A DNA stretch of 64,000 nt, from assembly GCA_006384855.1 (NCBI GenBank), contig VCJN01001642.1:1-64000 (forward strand). Direction: 5' to 3'. A program made the translations under genes and the position numbers. Source of the DNA: Tetraselmis striata. Its lineage: Eukaryota; Chlorophyta; Chlorodendrophyceae; Chlorodendrales; Chlorodendraceae. The notes beneath the pieces were generated by a model that saw nothing but the letters and a program-made list of their open reading frames with translations, searched no databases and was not told the origin of the DNA. This document shows positions 9,261 through 17,495 of this stretch, piece by piece (positions within the stretch are counted from its first letter, which is position 1; every line of letters begins with the position of its first letter).

Positions 9261-10379
9261 CTACAGTGCCTTCTTGAGGAGGATCTGAGCGCGGACCGGC
9301 GGCTTGCCCCAGCGTGCCATGCGATCGAATTCCGCGAAAGGGATCGGCAGGTTGGCAGCATCCTGCGGCGTTTCATAACCCTCGTAGCCGAGCCAGGGGT
9401 CGTGAATGAACAAATGGCGCGGATCCTGCCCCTGCACCAGCACCCAATGCGGGCCGCGCCGCCCCAGCATCCGGTACTCGGAGATCAGCACGATGGCCAG
9501 CGCCCCGCCGCGCACCGCTTCGGCGAGGTCCGGGGCGGAGAGCGGCTCGCCGGTGCTGTCGATGCCGAGCCGGGCGGCTTCGCCCCGGTAGTCGTCCTGG
9601 ACGATCTCCATCACCCGGCGCTTGTCCGGATCGCGCACCGACGACAGGAACAGATGCCCACCCGGCGCCAGGCGCACCTCGGCCTCGACACCGCGATGGG
9701 CGGCGGCGACCGCCATGCCGAAGGGGCCGCAGCCGCCATGTCCGGAGGCCAGATAGATCGTCGTCGTTTCCCGCCACAGGCGCAGCTCCAGCCGCTCGTC
9801 GAGCGTCTCGACCGCACCGAGGTGCTTCAGCGCCATCATCAGGCAGGCGGGGCCGCAGGTGAAATCGGTCGTCTGCGAGAAATAGGGCACGGCGGAAGGC
9901 GGCGCCGCCTCGTCGTGCAGCAGCTTTTCCATGCGGATCGCGGCCGTGCCGTCCTCATAGTAATCCGCGACCCGCCCGTGGCGCCGATAGCCGGCCCGCT
10001 CGTAGAGCGCACGGGCCGGCGCATTGTCCTCGCGCACCTCCAGCCGCAGCAGGATGCGCTCGCGCTCGAAGGCGTCCGCCTCGGCGGCGGCGAGCAACCG
10101 GCGCGACAGGCCGGAGCCGCGCGCTGCCGGATCGACGGCAAACGAATAGAGCCGCGCCAGCGCCGTCCCGGAGCGAAACAGCAGCAACGCATATCCAAGC
10201 ATCTGCCCGTTTGCCTCGGCGACGAGACAGGAGGCGCCGGCGCTTTCCAGAAAGCGGCGAAAGCTGCGCCGCGAAATGCGGTCGCCGGAAAAGCACGCGT
10301 TTTCAAGGCGCAACAGGTCGGGAAGGTCGGACATCTGGGCCAGGCGTATTTCAACGTCCGGTAAACTGCTGGACAACAT
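9261..10379 (-). CDS. GNAT acetyltransferase fused to C39-like peptidase
   Basis: A 372-residue two-domain fusion. Residues 1-155 are a GNAT domain with LYSFAVDPAARGSGLSRRLL (acetyl-CoA loop) and ALYERAGYRRHGR. Residues 165-372 are papain-like of the C39 type: VPYFSQTTDFTCGPACLMMA has the Cys nucleophile, GPHWVLVQGQD the catalytic His and FIHDPWLG the Asp. It is first in an operon with the RimK-like ligase. A plausible scheme is that the ligase builds an amide or peptide and this protein trims and acylates it, but that is inference. Confidence 0.88.
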   Translation of the reverse strand: MLSSSLPDVEIRLAQMSDLPDLLRLENACFSGDRISRRSFRRFLESAGASCLVAEANGQMLGYALLLFRSGTALARLYSFAVDPAARGSGLSRRLLAAAEADAFERERILLRLEVREDNAPARALYERAGYRRHGRVADYYEDGTAAIRMEKLLHDEAAPPSAVPYFSQTTDFTCGPACLMMALKHLGAVETLDERLELRLWRETTTIYLASGHGGCGPFGMAVAAAHRGVEAEVRLAPGGHLFLSSVRDPDKRRVMEIVQDDYRGEAARLGIDSTGEPLSAPDLAEAVRGGALAIVLISEYRMLGRRGPHWVLVQGQDPRHLFIHDPWLGYEGYETPQDAANLPIPFAEFDRMARWGKPPVRAQILLKKAL

Positions 10380-10482
10380 CGCGCTACGCCCGAAAACGGA
10401 AGAAAGTCATTGCCGCATTACTCCCTGAAATGCGTCGCGTCTCGCGCGCGATCCGCATGCCGGGCCGAGAAAATGCATGGCT

Positions 10483-10842
10483 TCAGTCGAGCCGTGTCGA
10501 CGGGTCGATATGATCGGATTTCCAGCGCCCGAACCGCCAGGGGCGGAAGCGGTGGCGACTGTGATCGCAGGTCTCGGGCACGGGGTCGAAACCGCTGCCC
10601 CCGCCCGGCCGGCAGCGCTGCAACCGGGCAAGCCCGATCCAGACGCCGGCCCACAGGCCATGGCGGCGAATGGCGTCGGAGGTATATTCCGAGCAGCTCG
10701 GCGCATAGCGGCAGGAGCGTCCGATGAAGGCCGAGAGCGTGAGCTGGTAGACGCGGATCAACCCGAGCGCAATGCGCGCGCCGAAACCGGTCCGGCCGGC
10801 GCTCCTGGGCCCGGCGCTCCTGGGCGATGTCGAAGGACACAT
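10483..10842 (-). CDS. yidD: membrane protein insertion efficiency factor YidD
   Basis: A 119-residue product. The core LGLIRVYQLTLSAFIG, CRYAPSCSEYTSDAI and RLQRCRPGGGSGFDPVPE is the YidD signature, a small amphipathic protein at the inner membrane that aids YidC-dependent insertion. AAAGG lies just before the ATG at 10842. The N-terminus is extended and contains an exact 15-bp duplication giving a SPRSAG/PRSAG repeat. The C-terminal tail after DPVPE is longer than usual and rich in Arg and His. The NifU-like gene lies upstream on the same strand. Confidence 0.92.
   Translation of the reverse strand: MCPSTSPRSAGPRSAGRTGFGARIALGLIRVYQLTLSAFIGRSCRYAPSCSEYTSDAIRRHGLWAGVWIGLARLQRCRPGGGSGFDPVPETCDHSRHRFRPWRFGRWKSDHIDPSTRLD
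10796..10825 (+). repeat. 15-bp perfect tandem duplication within yidD
   Basis: The 15-mer CCGGCGCTCCTGGGC occurs twice head to tail. As it is five codons long the yidD frame is kept. Confidence 0.8.
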
Positions 10843-10895
10843 GACGTCGGCCTTTCAAAGCCCGTCAGACGCCGCGACGCGGCGCGGCTCCCGTT

Positions 10896-11342
10896 TCAGG
10901 CAGCATCCGAGCCGCGGGCCGCGTCGATCTTGTCCAGCGCGTCGACCACAGCGTCGAAGGTCAGCATCGTGGAGGCGTGGCGGGCCTTGTAGGCGCGAAC
11001 CGGCTCCAGGAAGGCGCATTCGGCAAAGCGGCCCTCCGGCGGCGGGCCGCCCTCCTTGAGCATCGCCCACATGCGCTGGCGCACATCCCTGAGCTCGGCG
11101 GCACGCGCGCCGACGATGTTGCGCGCCATGATCGCGGAGGATGCTTGGCCCAGCGCGCATGCTTTGACCTCATGCGCAAAATCGGTCACAACACCATCAT
11201 GCACTTTTAAGTCGACATTGACCGTCGAACCGCACAACTTAGAGTGAGCCTTTGCAGATGCATCAGGCGCTTGAAGATGACCGATACGGGGGATATTGCC
11301 GGCCAGTTCCAGGATTTTCGCGTTGTAGACGTCGTCAAGCAT
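10896..11342 (-). CDS. NifU/IscU-like iron-sulfur cluster assembly scaffold
   Basis: 148 residues beginning MLDDVYNAKILELAGNIPR. It has the three scaffold cysteines in the expected order: KLCGST, KACALGQASSA and a third in FAECAFL. GQASSAIMA is a family hallmark. The fold holds a nascent Fe-S cluster before transfer to apo-proteins. The ATG at 11342 has GATGAGGC upstream; an in-frame extension of 50 residues has no homology feel. The spacing to yidD is short, so they may be co-transcribed. folE is divergent. Confidence 0.88.
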   Translation of the reverse strand: MLDDVYNAKILELAGNIPRIGHLQAPDASAKAHSKLCGSTVNVDLKVHDGVVTDFAHEVKACALGQASSAIMARNIVGARAAELRDVRQRMWAMLKEGGPPPEGRFAECAFLEPVRAYKARHASTMLTFDAVVDALDKIDAARGSDAA

Positions 11343-11403
11343 GCGTGCCTCATCAAGAAAGCGTGACACCGGCGTTCCAGCTTCACAGCCCGTTCTCCCC
11401 CTT

Positions 11404-11409
11404 ATATAG
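11404..11409 (-). promoter_or_regulatory. candidate -10 element upstream of the NifU-like gene
   Basis: CTATAT on the minus strand, 62 bp upstream of the start at 11342, matches the alphaproteobacterial -10. No good -35 is visible at 16-18 bases. Confidence 0.25.
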
Positions 11410-11609
11410 GGAGCAGCGCGCGAAAGAAACGGGACCTGTCCTTCGTCAGGCTGCCCTGCGATCACGGAGCCGGGCGCGGTGCCGCAATTCAACCAGATTG
11501 CCGTGCGATCTCGCCGCGAAAGGATTGTCGCACCTGATGATTCATGTGGTCCGAAGCGACGGGGTCAGCGTATCGCATGCGTAAGAGAGTACAAACGGGG
11601 GAGCCCGCA

Positions 11610-12245
11610 ATGGATGCCATTCTAAACCCGGTCGCGCAGCGCGACGACAGCACCGAGACCCCGCTGGCGCGACCCACGCGCGAGGAAGCGGAAGCTGCCG
11701 TGCGCACGCTGCTCGCCTGGGCGGGCGACGATCCGACTCGCGAAGGCGTGCTCGACACGCCCAAGCGTGTTGCCAAGGCGTATCAGGAGATCTTCTCCGG
11801 CTACGACCAGGATCCGGCCGAACACCTGAAGCGCACCTTCGAGGACGTCGGCGGCTATGACGACATTGTGCTTGTGCGCGGGATTCCGTTCTTTTCCCAT
11901 TGCGAGCACCACATGCTGCCCTTCGTCGGCGAGGCGCATGTCGCCTATTATCCGACCGAGGGCGTGGTCGGCCTGTCGAAGATCGCCCGTGTGGTCGACA
12001 TCTTCGCCAAGCGCCTGCAGACGCAGGAAAACCTGACGGCGCAGATCACCGAGGCGATGGACACCCATCTTGCCCCGCGCGGCATCGCCGTTATGCTGGA
12101 AGCCGAGCACCAGTGCATGACCATGCGCGGCGTCCAGAAGCGCGGCGTCTCGACGATCACGACCCAGTTCACCGGCGTCTTCCGCGACGATCCGAGCGAA
12201 CAGGTCCGCTTCATGACCCTGGTGCGCGACACAAGGCGCGGCTGA
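11610..12245 (+). CDS. folE: GTP cyclohydrolase I
   Basis: 211 residues. The enzyme turns GTP into dihydroneopterin triphosphate, the first step to folate. The zinc and active-site residues are visible in [15 protein letters not shown] and in [16 protein letters not shown], with [18 protein letters not shown] between them. ACGGGGGAG at 11596-11603 precedes the ATG at 11610. The next gene is hisI, 43 bases downstream, the usual order in rhizobia-like genomes. Confidence 0.96.
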   Translation: MDAILNPVAQRDDSTETPLARPTREEAEAAVRTLLAWAGDDPTREGVLDTPKRVAKAYQEIFSGYDQDPAEHLKRTFEDVGGYDDIVLVRGIPFFSHCEHHMLPFVGEAHVAYYPTEGVVGLSKIARVVDIFAKRLQTQENLTAQITEAMDTHLAPRGIAVMLEAEHQCMTMRGVQKRGVSTITTQFTGVFRDDPSEQVRFMTLVRDTRRG

Positions 12246-12288
12246 TCCCGGCACGGGCGGCACAGGCGCGCGCAACGAACGGACGGAC

Positions 12289-12744
12289 ATGAGCGACACG
12301 ATTTTCGCTGCGCGCGGCGACAAGACCGACATCGAGACAGGCACGGGCTTCCAGCCGAAGTTCGACGCGGACGGGCTGATCGCCTGCGTCGTGACGGACG
12401 CGGACGACGGGTCCGTGCTCATGGTCGGCTACATGAACGCCGAGGCGCTCGCCCGCACGCTCAAGACGGGCGAGGCCTGGTACTGGAGCCGCTCGCGCCA
12501 GAGTTTCTGGAAAAAGGGCGAGACCTCGGGCCAGGTGCAGCAGGTGGTGGAGGTTCTCACCGACTGCGACCAGGACGCGCTGGTGCTCAGGGTCCGCGTC
12601 GCCGGCAATGGCGCCACCTGCCATGTCGGCTACAAGTCCTGCTTCTACCGTCGCGTGGAGCTGGGTCCGGACGGCTCGCCGCGCCTGGAGCCAACCGGCG
12701 ACGCCCGGGTCTATGACCCGGACGTCGTCTACGGCAAGAGCTGA
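12289..12744 (+). CDS. hisI: phosphoribosyl-AMP cyclohydrolase
   Basis: 151 residues, single-domain HisI without a fused HisE part. It opens the adenine ring of PR-AMP in histidine synthesis. [32 protein letters not shown] and the metal site with DCDQDALVL and [13 protein letters not shown] are clear. It is the second gene of a folE-hisI unit. The transcript may end at the hairpin at 13018-13045. Confidence 0.96.
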   Translation: MSDTIFAARGDKTDIETGTGFQPKFDADGLIACVVTDADDGSVLMVGYMNAEALARTLKTGEAWYWSRSRQSFWKKGETSGQVQQVVEVLTDCDQDALVLRVRVAGNGATCHVGYKSCFYRRVELGPDGSPRLEPTGDARVYDPDVVYGKS

Positions 12745-12853
12745 GCGGCGACACACACCGCAGCGGCACACTTCCCCGAGCCCCCCAGACACCAAACGGC
12801 ACCCGCCCGCGTGTTCCGTGAGAACTACGATAAATCCAAGAGCTCGAAAACGT

Positions 12854-12981
12854 CGTCATCCCGGCCGAATGCAATGAGAGCCGGGATCGGAGAGCCACGG
12901 CCTCGCGGTGGGCAACTCATCGAATAGGATGGTTTTCGGCTCTCCGATACCGGGTCGCGCTTGCGCTTGCCCGGCATGACG
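12854..12981. repeat. palindromic intergenic element (REP/MITE-like)
   Basis: The left arm 12854-12896 begins CGTCATCCCGG and ends ATCGGAGAGCC. The right arm 12938-12981, read on the minus strand, begins CGTCATGCCGGG and ends TATCGGAGAGCC. The arms match at both ends and differ in the middle, around a 41-bp spacer. There is no internal gene. Confidence 0.7.
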
Positions 12982-13017
12982 CGGGAGAGCATTGGCATCC
13001 TTTGGCATCGGGTTGAC

Positions 13018-13045
13018 GGCACGCGCCTGCGCGTGCCGTTTGTTT
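13018..13045 (+). terminator. rho-independent terminator after folE-hisI
   Basis: GGCACGCGC pairs with GCGCGTGCC around a very tight turn and is followed by GTTTGTTTT. Confidence 0.7.
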
Positions 13046-13080
13046 TCGCCCCTCCTGGCCCGTCGAGCCGGGCAAACCCC

Positions 13081-13112
13081 GTCAGGTCATGGCGATGTCA
13101 GGTCATGGCGAT
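13081..13112 (-). repeat. 16-bp tandem duplication at the CBS gene stop
   Basis: GTCAGGTCATGGCGAT occurs twice in a row (plus strand). One copy holds the last codons and stop of the CBS gene and the other lies just beyond it. Confidence 0.8.
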
Positions 13113-13529
13113 GTAGTTGCGCATGTCCTCCGCCTCGCGCTCGATCTGCGCCATGCGGTGCTTCACCGCGTCGCCGATCGAGATCAGGCCGGCGAGCTTT
13201 CCGTCCTGCACCACCGGCACGTGGCGGAAGCGGCCGCCGGTCATCCGCGCCATGACCGAGTTCACGGTCTCCTGCGGCTCGCAGGTCACCACAGCGGCTG
13301 TCATGAAGTCGGAGACCGGGCGGTCGAGCGCGTCGACCCCGTCCTGCGAGATCGCCCGCACCACGTCCCGCTCGGAGATGATGCCCTCGATCTTGCCGCC
13401 CTCGGCGGTGATCACGATGGCGCCGATCCGGCGCGTGCCCAGGATCGAGCAGATCTCGCGCAAGCTGGTGCCGGCGCGCTCCGTCACCACGTCCCGGCCC
13501 TTCTGATTCAAAATCGATGCGACTGTCAT
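13098..13529 (-). CDS. CBS domain-containing protein
   Basis: 143 residues formed by two CBS motifs: residues 1-65 (VTERAGTSLREICSIL, GIISERDVVRAIS) and 70-130 (MTAAVVTCEPQETVNSVMA, GLISIGDAVKHRM). Stand-alone CBS pairs bind adenosine nucleotides and sense energy state or modulate a partner, which is not identified here. The ATG at 13529 is preceded by GAGGAGG. The 3' end carries a small tandem duplication. Confidence 0.9.
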   Translation of the reverse strand: MTVASILNQKGRDVVTERAGTSLREICSILGTRRIGAIVITAEGGKIEGIISERDVVRAISQDGVDALDRPVSDFMTAAVVTCEPQETVNSVMARMTGGRFRHVPVVQDGKLAGLISIGDAVKHRMAQIEREAEDMRNYIAMT

Positions 13530-13567
13530 GCGCGCCTCCTCCCGTGAAGCCAAAATTGGTCCCTCAC

Positions 13568-13587
13568 GCGCGCCCCGAGGGGCGCGC
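13568..13587. terminator. GC-rich hairpin between CBS and rhomboid genes
   Basis: GCGCGCCCC pairs perfectly with GGGGCGCGC over a two-base turn. No T run follows on either strand, so it is a weak terminator or insulator candidate. Confidence 0.35.
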
Positions 13588-13648
13588 CTGTGTCATCATG
13601 ACAAATCCTGTCGGGGGTGCAATCCGCAATTGCCGGGGTCGGGTACGG

Positions 13649-14413
13649 TCACCCGCGCCGGCGCGGCACCGGATCGAACAGCGAAAACAACGCGAAACCG
13701 GCAACGAAGCCGCCGATATGAGCCTCCCAGGCAACGCTTCCGCTCGAGCCGCCGAAGGGCGTGGAGATCAGCCCGAACACCAGGTTGATCCCGAACCAGA
13801 CCGTGAGAAACATCGCGACCCGCGGATTCGCGAGCGAGTCGACAACCCCCTTGGCCGGGACCAGATAGGCCGCATTGTCCGAGCGGCGGAAGGTGCCGAG
13901 CGGACCGCCATCCTGAAACACGAAACGGGTGGCCGCCGCCATCTGTCCCGAAATCGCGGCCGATGCGCCGATCATCGGGACCGCCTCGCCGAAATGCAGG
14001 TAAAGATGCAGGGCCGCGCCGGAGATCGCGCAAAGCGCGGAGAGCAGCAGGAAGCGCAGGGTGCCGAGCCGGCGCGCGACCGCGCTGCCGAACACCGCCA
14101 TCCACAGCACATTGACGAAGAGATGCGCCCATCCGCCATGCAGGAACGCATAGGTCAGGAAGGTCCACACATCGGCTCCCGCCCCGCCCGGCAATGCCAC
14201 GCCCGGCAGGAAGTCGGCGGAATAGCGCGCGGGCAGGAACCCGAAGGCGATGATCAGCTCGAACGCCGCGTCGCGCGACAGGAACAGCGCGCTCACGACA
14301 TGGATTGCGATCAGGATGCCGGCCAGCCAGGTGATCACCGGCGGCAGGTTGAAGATCGGCTGGGAGGGCGGCGGCAGCTCCGGCGAAGAGCCCCGGATGT
14401 CGGGTACGGTCAT
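13649..14413 (-). CDS. rhomboid family intramembrane serine protease
   Basis: 254 residues with about six membrane helices. WTFLTYAFLHGGWAHLFVN holds the conserved H/N region, GASAAISG the catalytic serine (GxSx), and WEAHIGGFVAGF the catalytic histidine. A long insert (about 165-195) separates the Ser helix from the rest. Rhomboids cut transmembrane segments inside the bilayer; the substrate is unknown. The ATG at 14413 begins MTVPDIRGSS. Confidence 0.93.
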   Translation of the reverse strand: MTVPDIRGSSPELPPPSQPIFNLPPVITWLAGILIAIHVVSALFLSRDAAFELIIAFGFLPARYSADFLPGVALPGGAGADVWTFLTYAFLHGGWAHLFVNVLWMAVFGSAVARRLGTLRFLLLSALCAISGAALHLYLHFGEAVPMIGASAAISGQMAAATRFVFQDGGPLGTFRRSDNAAYLVPAKGVVDSLANPRVAMFLTVWFGINLVFGLISTPFGGSSGSVAWEAHIGGFVAGFALFSLFDPVPRRRG

Positions 14414-14858
14414 TGCGGTTCCCTTGTGGCGCGATCCCGGTTGGCGCGATTCCGGCTGGCACAGTGCGGCTCACCGGCGCGGGCGCGCGGTCAACACCGC
14501 AACTTGGACCAAAAGACAAACAGATCAAGTCGCCTCGGCTCCGGACAAAAAGAAACCGCCGGCATGCCGGCGGCACGCATGGCGGTTCCAAGGGTCGATG
14601 CGCCACACTGTCGGATGGGGCGCTTGTGCTCGTCACGTCAGCAAAACCAACGAGACGATGGTGACGTGCCTGCCCGTCGCCGACAATCGAAAGGTTTGGT
14701 TAACCTTAACCGGAGGTAAACGCGAAAGATCGAATGCGTGGCACAGGGCGTGCTTCGTTTCACCGCGAGCGGCCGATTGCCCCGTCCAGCGTTCCAATCC
14801 GGGACACGGACGCCGGCGATACGGCCCAACCGGAACCGGAACGAGGGGCCCCAGGATC
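14414..14858. other. intergenic region with an orphan terminator
   Basis: 445 bp between divergent rhomboid and PAS genes. Apart from the terminator at 14545-14573 and a GTTAACC-rich spot at 14697-14712 I see no gene longer than background. A small non-coding RNA on the minus strand is possible. Confidence 0.5.
14545..14573 (-). terminator. orphan rho-independent terminator, minus strand
   Basis: The 18-bp perfect palindrome CCGCCGGCATGCCGGCGG (14556-14573) is followed on the minus strand by TTTCTTTTTGT. No annotated minus-strand gene ends here, since the next gene upstream is on the plus strand. Confidence 0.7.
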
Positions 14859-15500
14859 ATGAAACACCCGGTGACACAGCGCCTGTACGAATATTGGGAT
14901 GCCCTGCGCGACGGCCGCCCGGCCCCCGACCGCAGCGAGATCGAACCGGGAAGCATCCGCAGCATCCTCGGCGACACCTTCATTCTCGAGCTGATCGACG
15001 CCCAGACCTACCGCTACCGGCTCGCGGGCACGCGCCTGTGCTCCCTGCACTGCCGGGAGCTGAAGAACCGCAATATCCTGCGCGGCTGGTCGGAGGAAGA
15101 CCATGAGGCGCTGGCGACCCTGCTCGCCGCCGTCACCGAGGATGCGGCCGCGGCCGTGGTCGGCCTGAGCGGCTTCACCGAGCGCGGCCAGAGCGTCGAC
15201 ATGGAAATGATCCTGCTGCCGCTGCATATTCCCGGCGAGGGATGCAACCGCGTGCTTGGCGCCTGTGTCGCTTTGGAACAGCCCTATTGGGCCGGCATGC
15301 ACCCGATCCTGTCCCAGACCGTCAAGAGCGTCCGGCTGATCTGGCCCGACGAGCGTCCGGCCTTCCTGTCCTCCAGCATGGTCCGCCGCACGAGCACCGT
15401 GCCAAACATCCGGCATGAGGCGGGATTCGTTCCGGCATCCATCGCCGGCAACGGCCGCCAGGTCCAGCATCTGATGGTCATCGACGGCGGCAAGTCCTGA
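14859..15500 (+). CDS. PAS domain-containing protein (PAS_5 type)
   Basis: 213 residues. The N-terminus VTQRLYEYWDALRDGRPAPD, then GDTFILELID and YRYRLAGTRLCSL, is the alphaproteobacterial PAS_5 pattern. There is no output domain, so it may sense a ligand or act as a partner. The open frame extends far upstream but homology begins at the ATG 14859, after AACGAGGGGCCCC. A tandem PilZ gene follows 115 bp downstream, as often seen in this group, which hints at c-di-GMP or envelope control. Confidence 0.82.
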   Translation: MKHPVTQRLYEYWDALRDGRPAPDRSEIEPGSIRSILGDTFILELIDAQTYRYRLAGTRLCSLHCRELKNRNILRGWSEEDHEALATLLAAVTEDAAAAVVGLSGFTERGQSVDMEMILLPLHIPGEGCNRVLGACVALEQPYWAGMHPILSQTVKSVRLIWPDERPAFLSSSMVRRTSTVPNIRHEAGFVPASIAGNGRQVQHLMVIDGGKS

Positions 15501-15615
15501 GGCTCGGGTCTTCGCCGCCGGCAATTACCGTCTATTAACCGTCCTTGCCTATTTTCAGGATGCAGCGCAAGTTCGGCACGTCCTGCCGTTGCGCTTCAGG
15601 GAAGGTCGATGACGG

Positions 15616-16237
15616 ATGGCGCACGCCACGGCACTTACATATCAGACGTCGGAAGCCGCGAAGCGGCTCGACCGGCGCCGGCATAGCCGTGTTCCCGTCA
15701 ACATCCTCGGGCGCTTCATGCTTGAGGACCGGCGCGAGTATCCCTGCCAGGTCGTCGACATGTCGCCCGGTGGCGCCGCATTGGTCGCCCCTGTCAGCGC
15801 CCGCGTCGGCGAACGCGTCGTCGCCTATCTCGATCACATCGGACGCATCGAGGGGGGAAGTCGTGCGCGAGATCGAGGGCGGCTTTGCCATCCGCCTCAA
15901 TGCCACGGCCCGCAAGCGCGACAAGCTGGCGAATGTTCTCACCTGGCTGGCGAACCGCGACATCCTCAACCTGCCGGAAGACCGCAGACACGAGCGCTTC
16001 ACCCCGAAGAACCCGGTCACCAAGATCGTTCTGCCGGACGGGCGTTCCTACAAGTGCCGCATCGTCGACGTGTCGCTGTCCGGCGCATCCCTGAAGACCG
16101 ATGTGCGCCCCGAACTCGGGATCGCCATCGACATCGGCAAGATGCGGGCGCGGATCGTGCGCCACACCGAGGACGGCATTGCGGTCGAATTCGCAAACAT
16201 CCAGAACCGCGATCTCCTCGAGCGGCATATTTCCTGA
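15616..16237 (+). pseudogene. tandem PilZ domain protein, frame broken by one extra G
   Basis: Two PilZ domains bind c-di-GMP. Domain 1 (DRRRHSRVPV ... VVDMSPGGAALV) is read from 15616. Domain 2 (EDRRHERFTP ... IVDVSLSGASLKTD) is read in another frame to the stop at 16237. The frame change falls at a run of six G at 15852-15857; five would join both parts at GRIEGEVVREI. Both halves keep the R-x3-R and D-x-S-x-x-G motifs and good codon use, so a sequencing error is more likely than decay. It follows the PAS gene in the same orientation. Confidence 0.8.
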
Positions 16238-16755
16238 CCGCCAGCCGGATCGCACCGACGCTCTCGCTTTTTTTTCAAAAAAATCTCGACCCAGACGCAT
16301 GTCCGGCACGGGCCGCAACTGCGGGTGACAGCCCCTGTCGCGCCCCGGATCGCCCGGTCTCGCGCGGATAGCGCCAGGCCCGGCCGGAGACGGCCGCCGG
16401 TCGTAGAAACCCTGCCGTCGTGCGCGTCTGCCGGCACCACGCCAGGCCGCAGGACGACGACCGCTCAGGATAAAACTCTCTTTAAATCAACAGGTTGATC
16501 TTGCATCGGCAGCGCGCTGGACGGCATGCGCCCGGCGCGCTCTGCACCGGAACCCAGATCAGGGCCGGCTGCCGCGCCGGCGCCCTTGCGCGCGTCGGGC
16601 AAGGAAACCGCTAAAATTTGAATCAAAATAGAATTTAATTCGATTATTATTATCCTAGAATTCAAATAGACTTTGATTTTAATGTAACTTTGCTTTTTAT
16701 TTTGAAATAAAAGCGCGATCCGCATGATCTATCCAACCTTGGGGAAGGGATAGAC
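16238..16755. other. 518-bp intergenic region with AT-rich island
   Basis: The first two thirds are GC-rich with no supported gene. Bases about 16612-16712 are strikingly AT-rich against the GC-rich background and hold short inverted repeats (ATTTGAAT/ATTCAAAT and AATCAAA/TTTGATT). It lies directly upstream of the cysteine peptidase gene. Confidence 0.6.
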
Positions 16756-17373
16756 ATGAAAATCGCAAGCAAAGCAATCGCAGTAACCTTCGCATGCATC
16801 GTCGCCGCCACCGCCACAACGGCACAAGCGGACACACCCACCGGACGCTTCATGGAAGTTGGAGGCGCCACCCGCGCTCCCGCCGGCCATGTCGGGTTCT
16901 GCAGCGAAAATCCGTCCGAATGCCGGTCGCAGAACCGGAATGCCGTGGTGGTGAAACTCGACCGGGAGCGGTGGAACGAGCTGCTCGCGGTCAACGCGGA
17001 GGTGAACCGCCAGATCCGCCCCGTCACGGATGTCGAGCTCTTCGGCGTCGAGGAATACTGGACGTTTCCAAGCTCCGGGGCCGGCGACTGCGAGGAATAC
17101 GTGCTTGAAAAGCAGCGCGTGCTGCAAAAGCGCGGATGGCCGAAGAGCGCCCTGCTCATCACGGTCGTAAAGGACACCAACAATTCCGGTCACGCCGTCC
17201 TGACCGTGCGCACCGATCAAGGCGACATCATTCTCGACAACCAGATCGAGGCGGTGCTGCCCTGGTACTCGACGCCCTACCGGTTCGTGAAGCGGCAATC
17301 CGCTCGCAATCCGGCGAAATGGGCGGCAATCAGCGACCATCGGGTCAGCACGGTTGCCAGCCTCTCCAACTGA
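16756..17373 (+). CDS. transglutaminase-like cysteine peptidase (BTLCP family)
   Basis: 205 residues with a signal peptide (1-25, ending AQA). The peptidase triad is visible as Cys in [12 protein letters not shown], His in [11 protein letters not shown] and Asp in IILDNQ, the pattern of the bacterial transglutaminase-like family (PF06035). It is predicted to be periplasmic. The better-known relative LapG cleaves an adhesin under c-di-GMP control, and a PilZ gene lies upstream, but the target here is unknown. The start follows a GGGGAAGGG ribosome-binding site. Its transcript ends at the hairpin at 17440. Confidence 0.9.
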   Translation: MKIASKAIAVTFACIVAATATTAQADTPTGRFMEVGGATRAPAGHVGFCSENPSECRSQNRNAVVVKLDRERWNELLAVNAEVNRQIRPVTDVELFGVEEYWTFPSSGAGDCEEYVLEKQRVLQKRGWPKSALLITVVKDTNNSGHAVLTVRTDQGDIILDNQIEAVLPWYSTPYRFVKRQSARNPAKWAAISDHRVSTVASLSN

Positions 17374-17439
17374 CGCACCAGACGCCCACCTTTTGGCAAT
17401 CCGGCTTATCCCCCCTCCCCACACCCAGGTCGGGTTGTC

Positions 17440-17470
17440 GGGCCGGTCCTTCGGGACCGGCCCATTTTTT
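17440..17470 (+). terminator. rho-independent terminator
   Basis: GGGCCGGTCC, a TTCG loop, GGACCGGCCC and then ATTTTTT. It terminates the cysteine peptidase transcript. Confidence 0.9.
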
Positions 17471-17495
17471 CGTCCGGTCTTCAGTCGGCCGGCCT

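Larger units (their letters stand above)
12745..13097. other. intergenic region with palindromic element and terminator
   Basis: This 353-bp gap between hisI and the convergent CBS gene has no convincing gene. It contains a large imperfect palindrome (12854-12981), the hairpin at 13018-13045, and part of a 16-bp tandem duplication. Confidence 0.7.

Noticed and set aside
7767..10364. 865-codon open frame opposite the ATP-grasp and GNAT-C39 genes
   Set aside because: Spans two real genes on the other strand and has antisense-type composition.
14638..14829. 63-codon minus-strand frame in the PAS upstream region
   Set aside because: No ribosome-binding site or conserved pattern; a small RNA ending at 14545 is a better reading.
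16729..17495. Long C-terminal extension of the gamma-carbonic anhydrase frame
   Set aside because: It is antisense to the cysteine peptidase gene and arises only from the frameshift near 17550.
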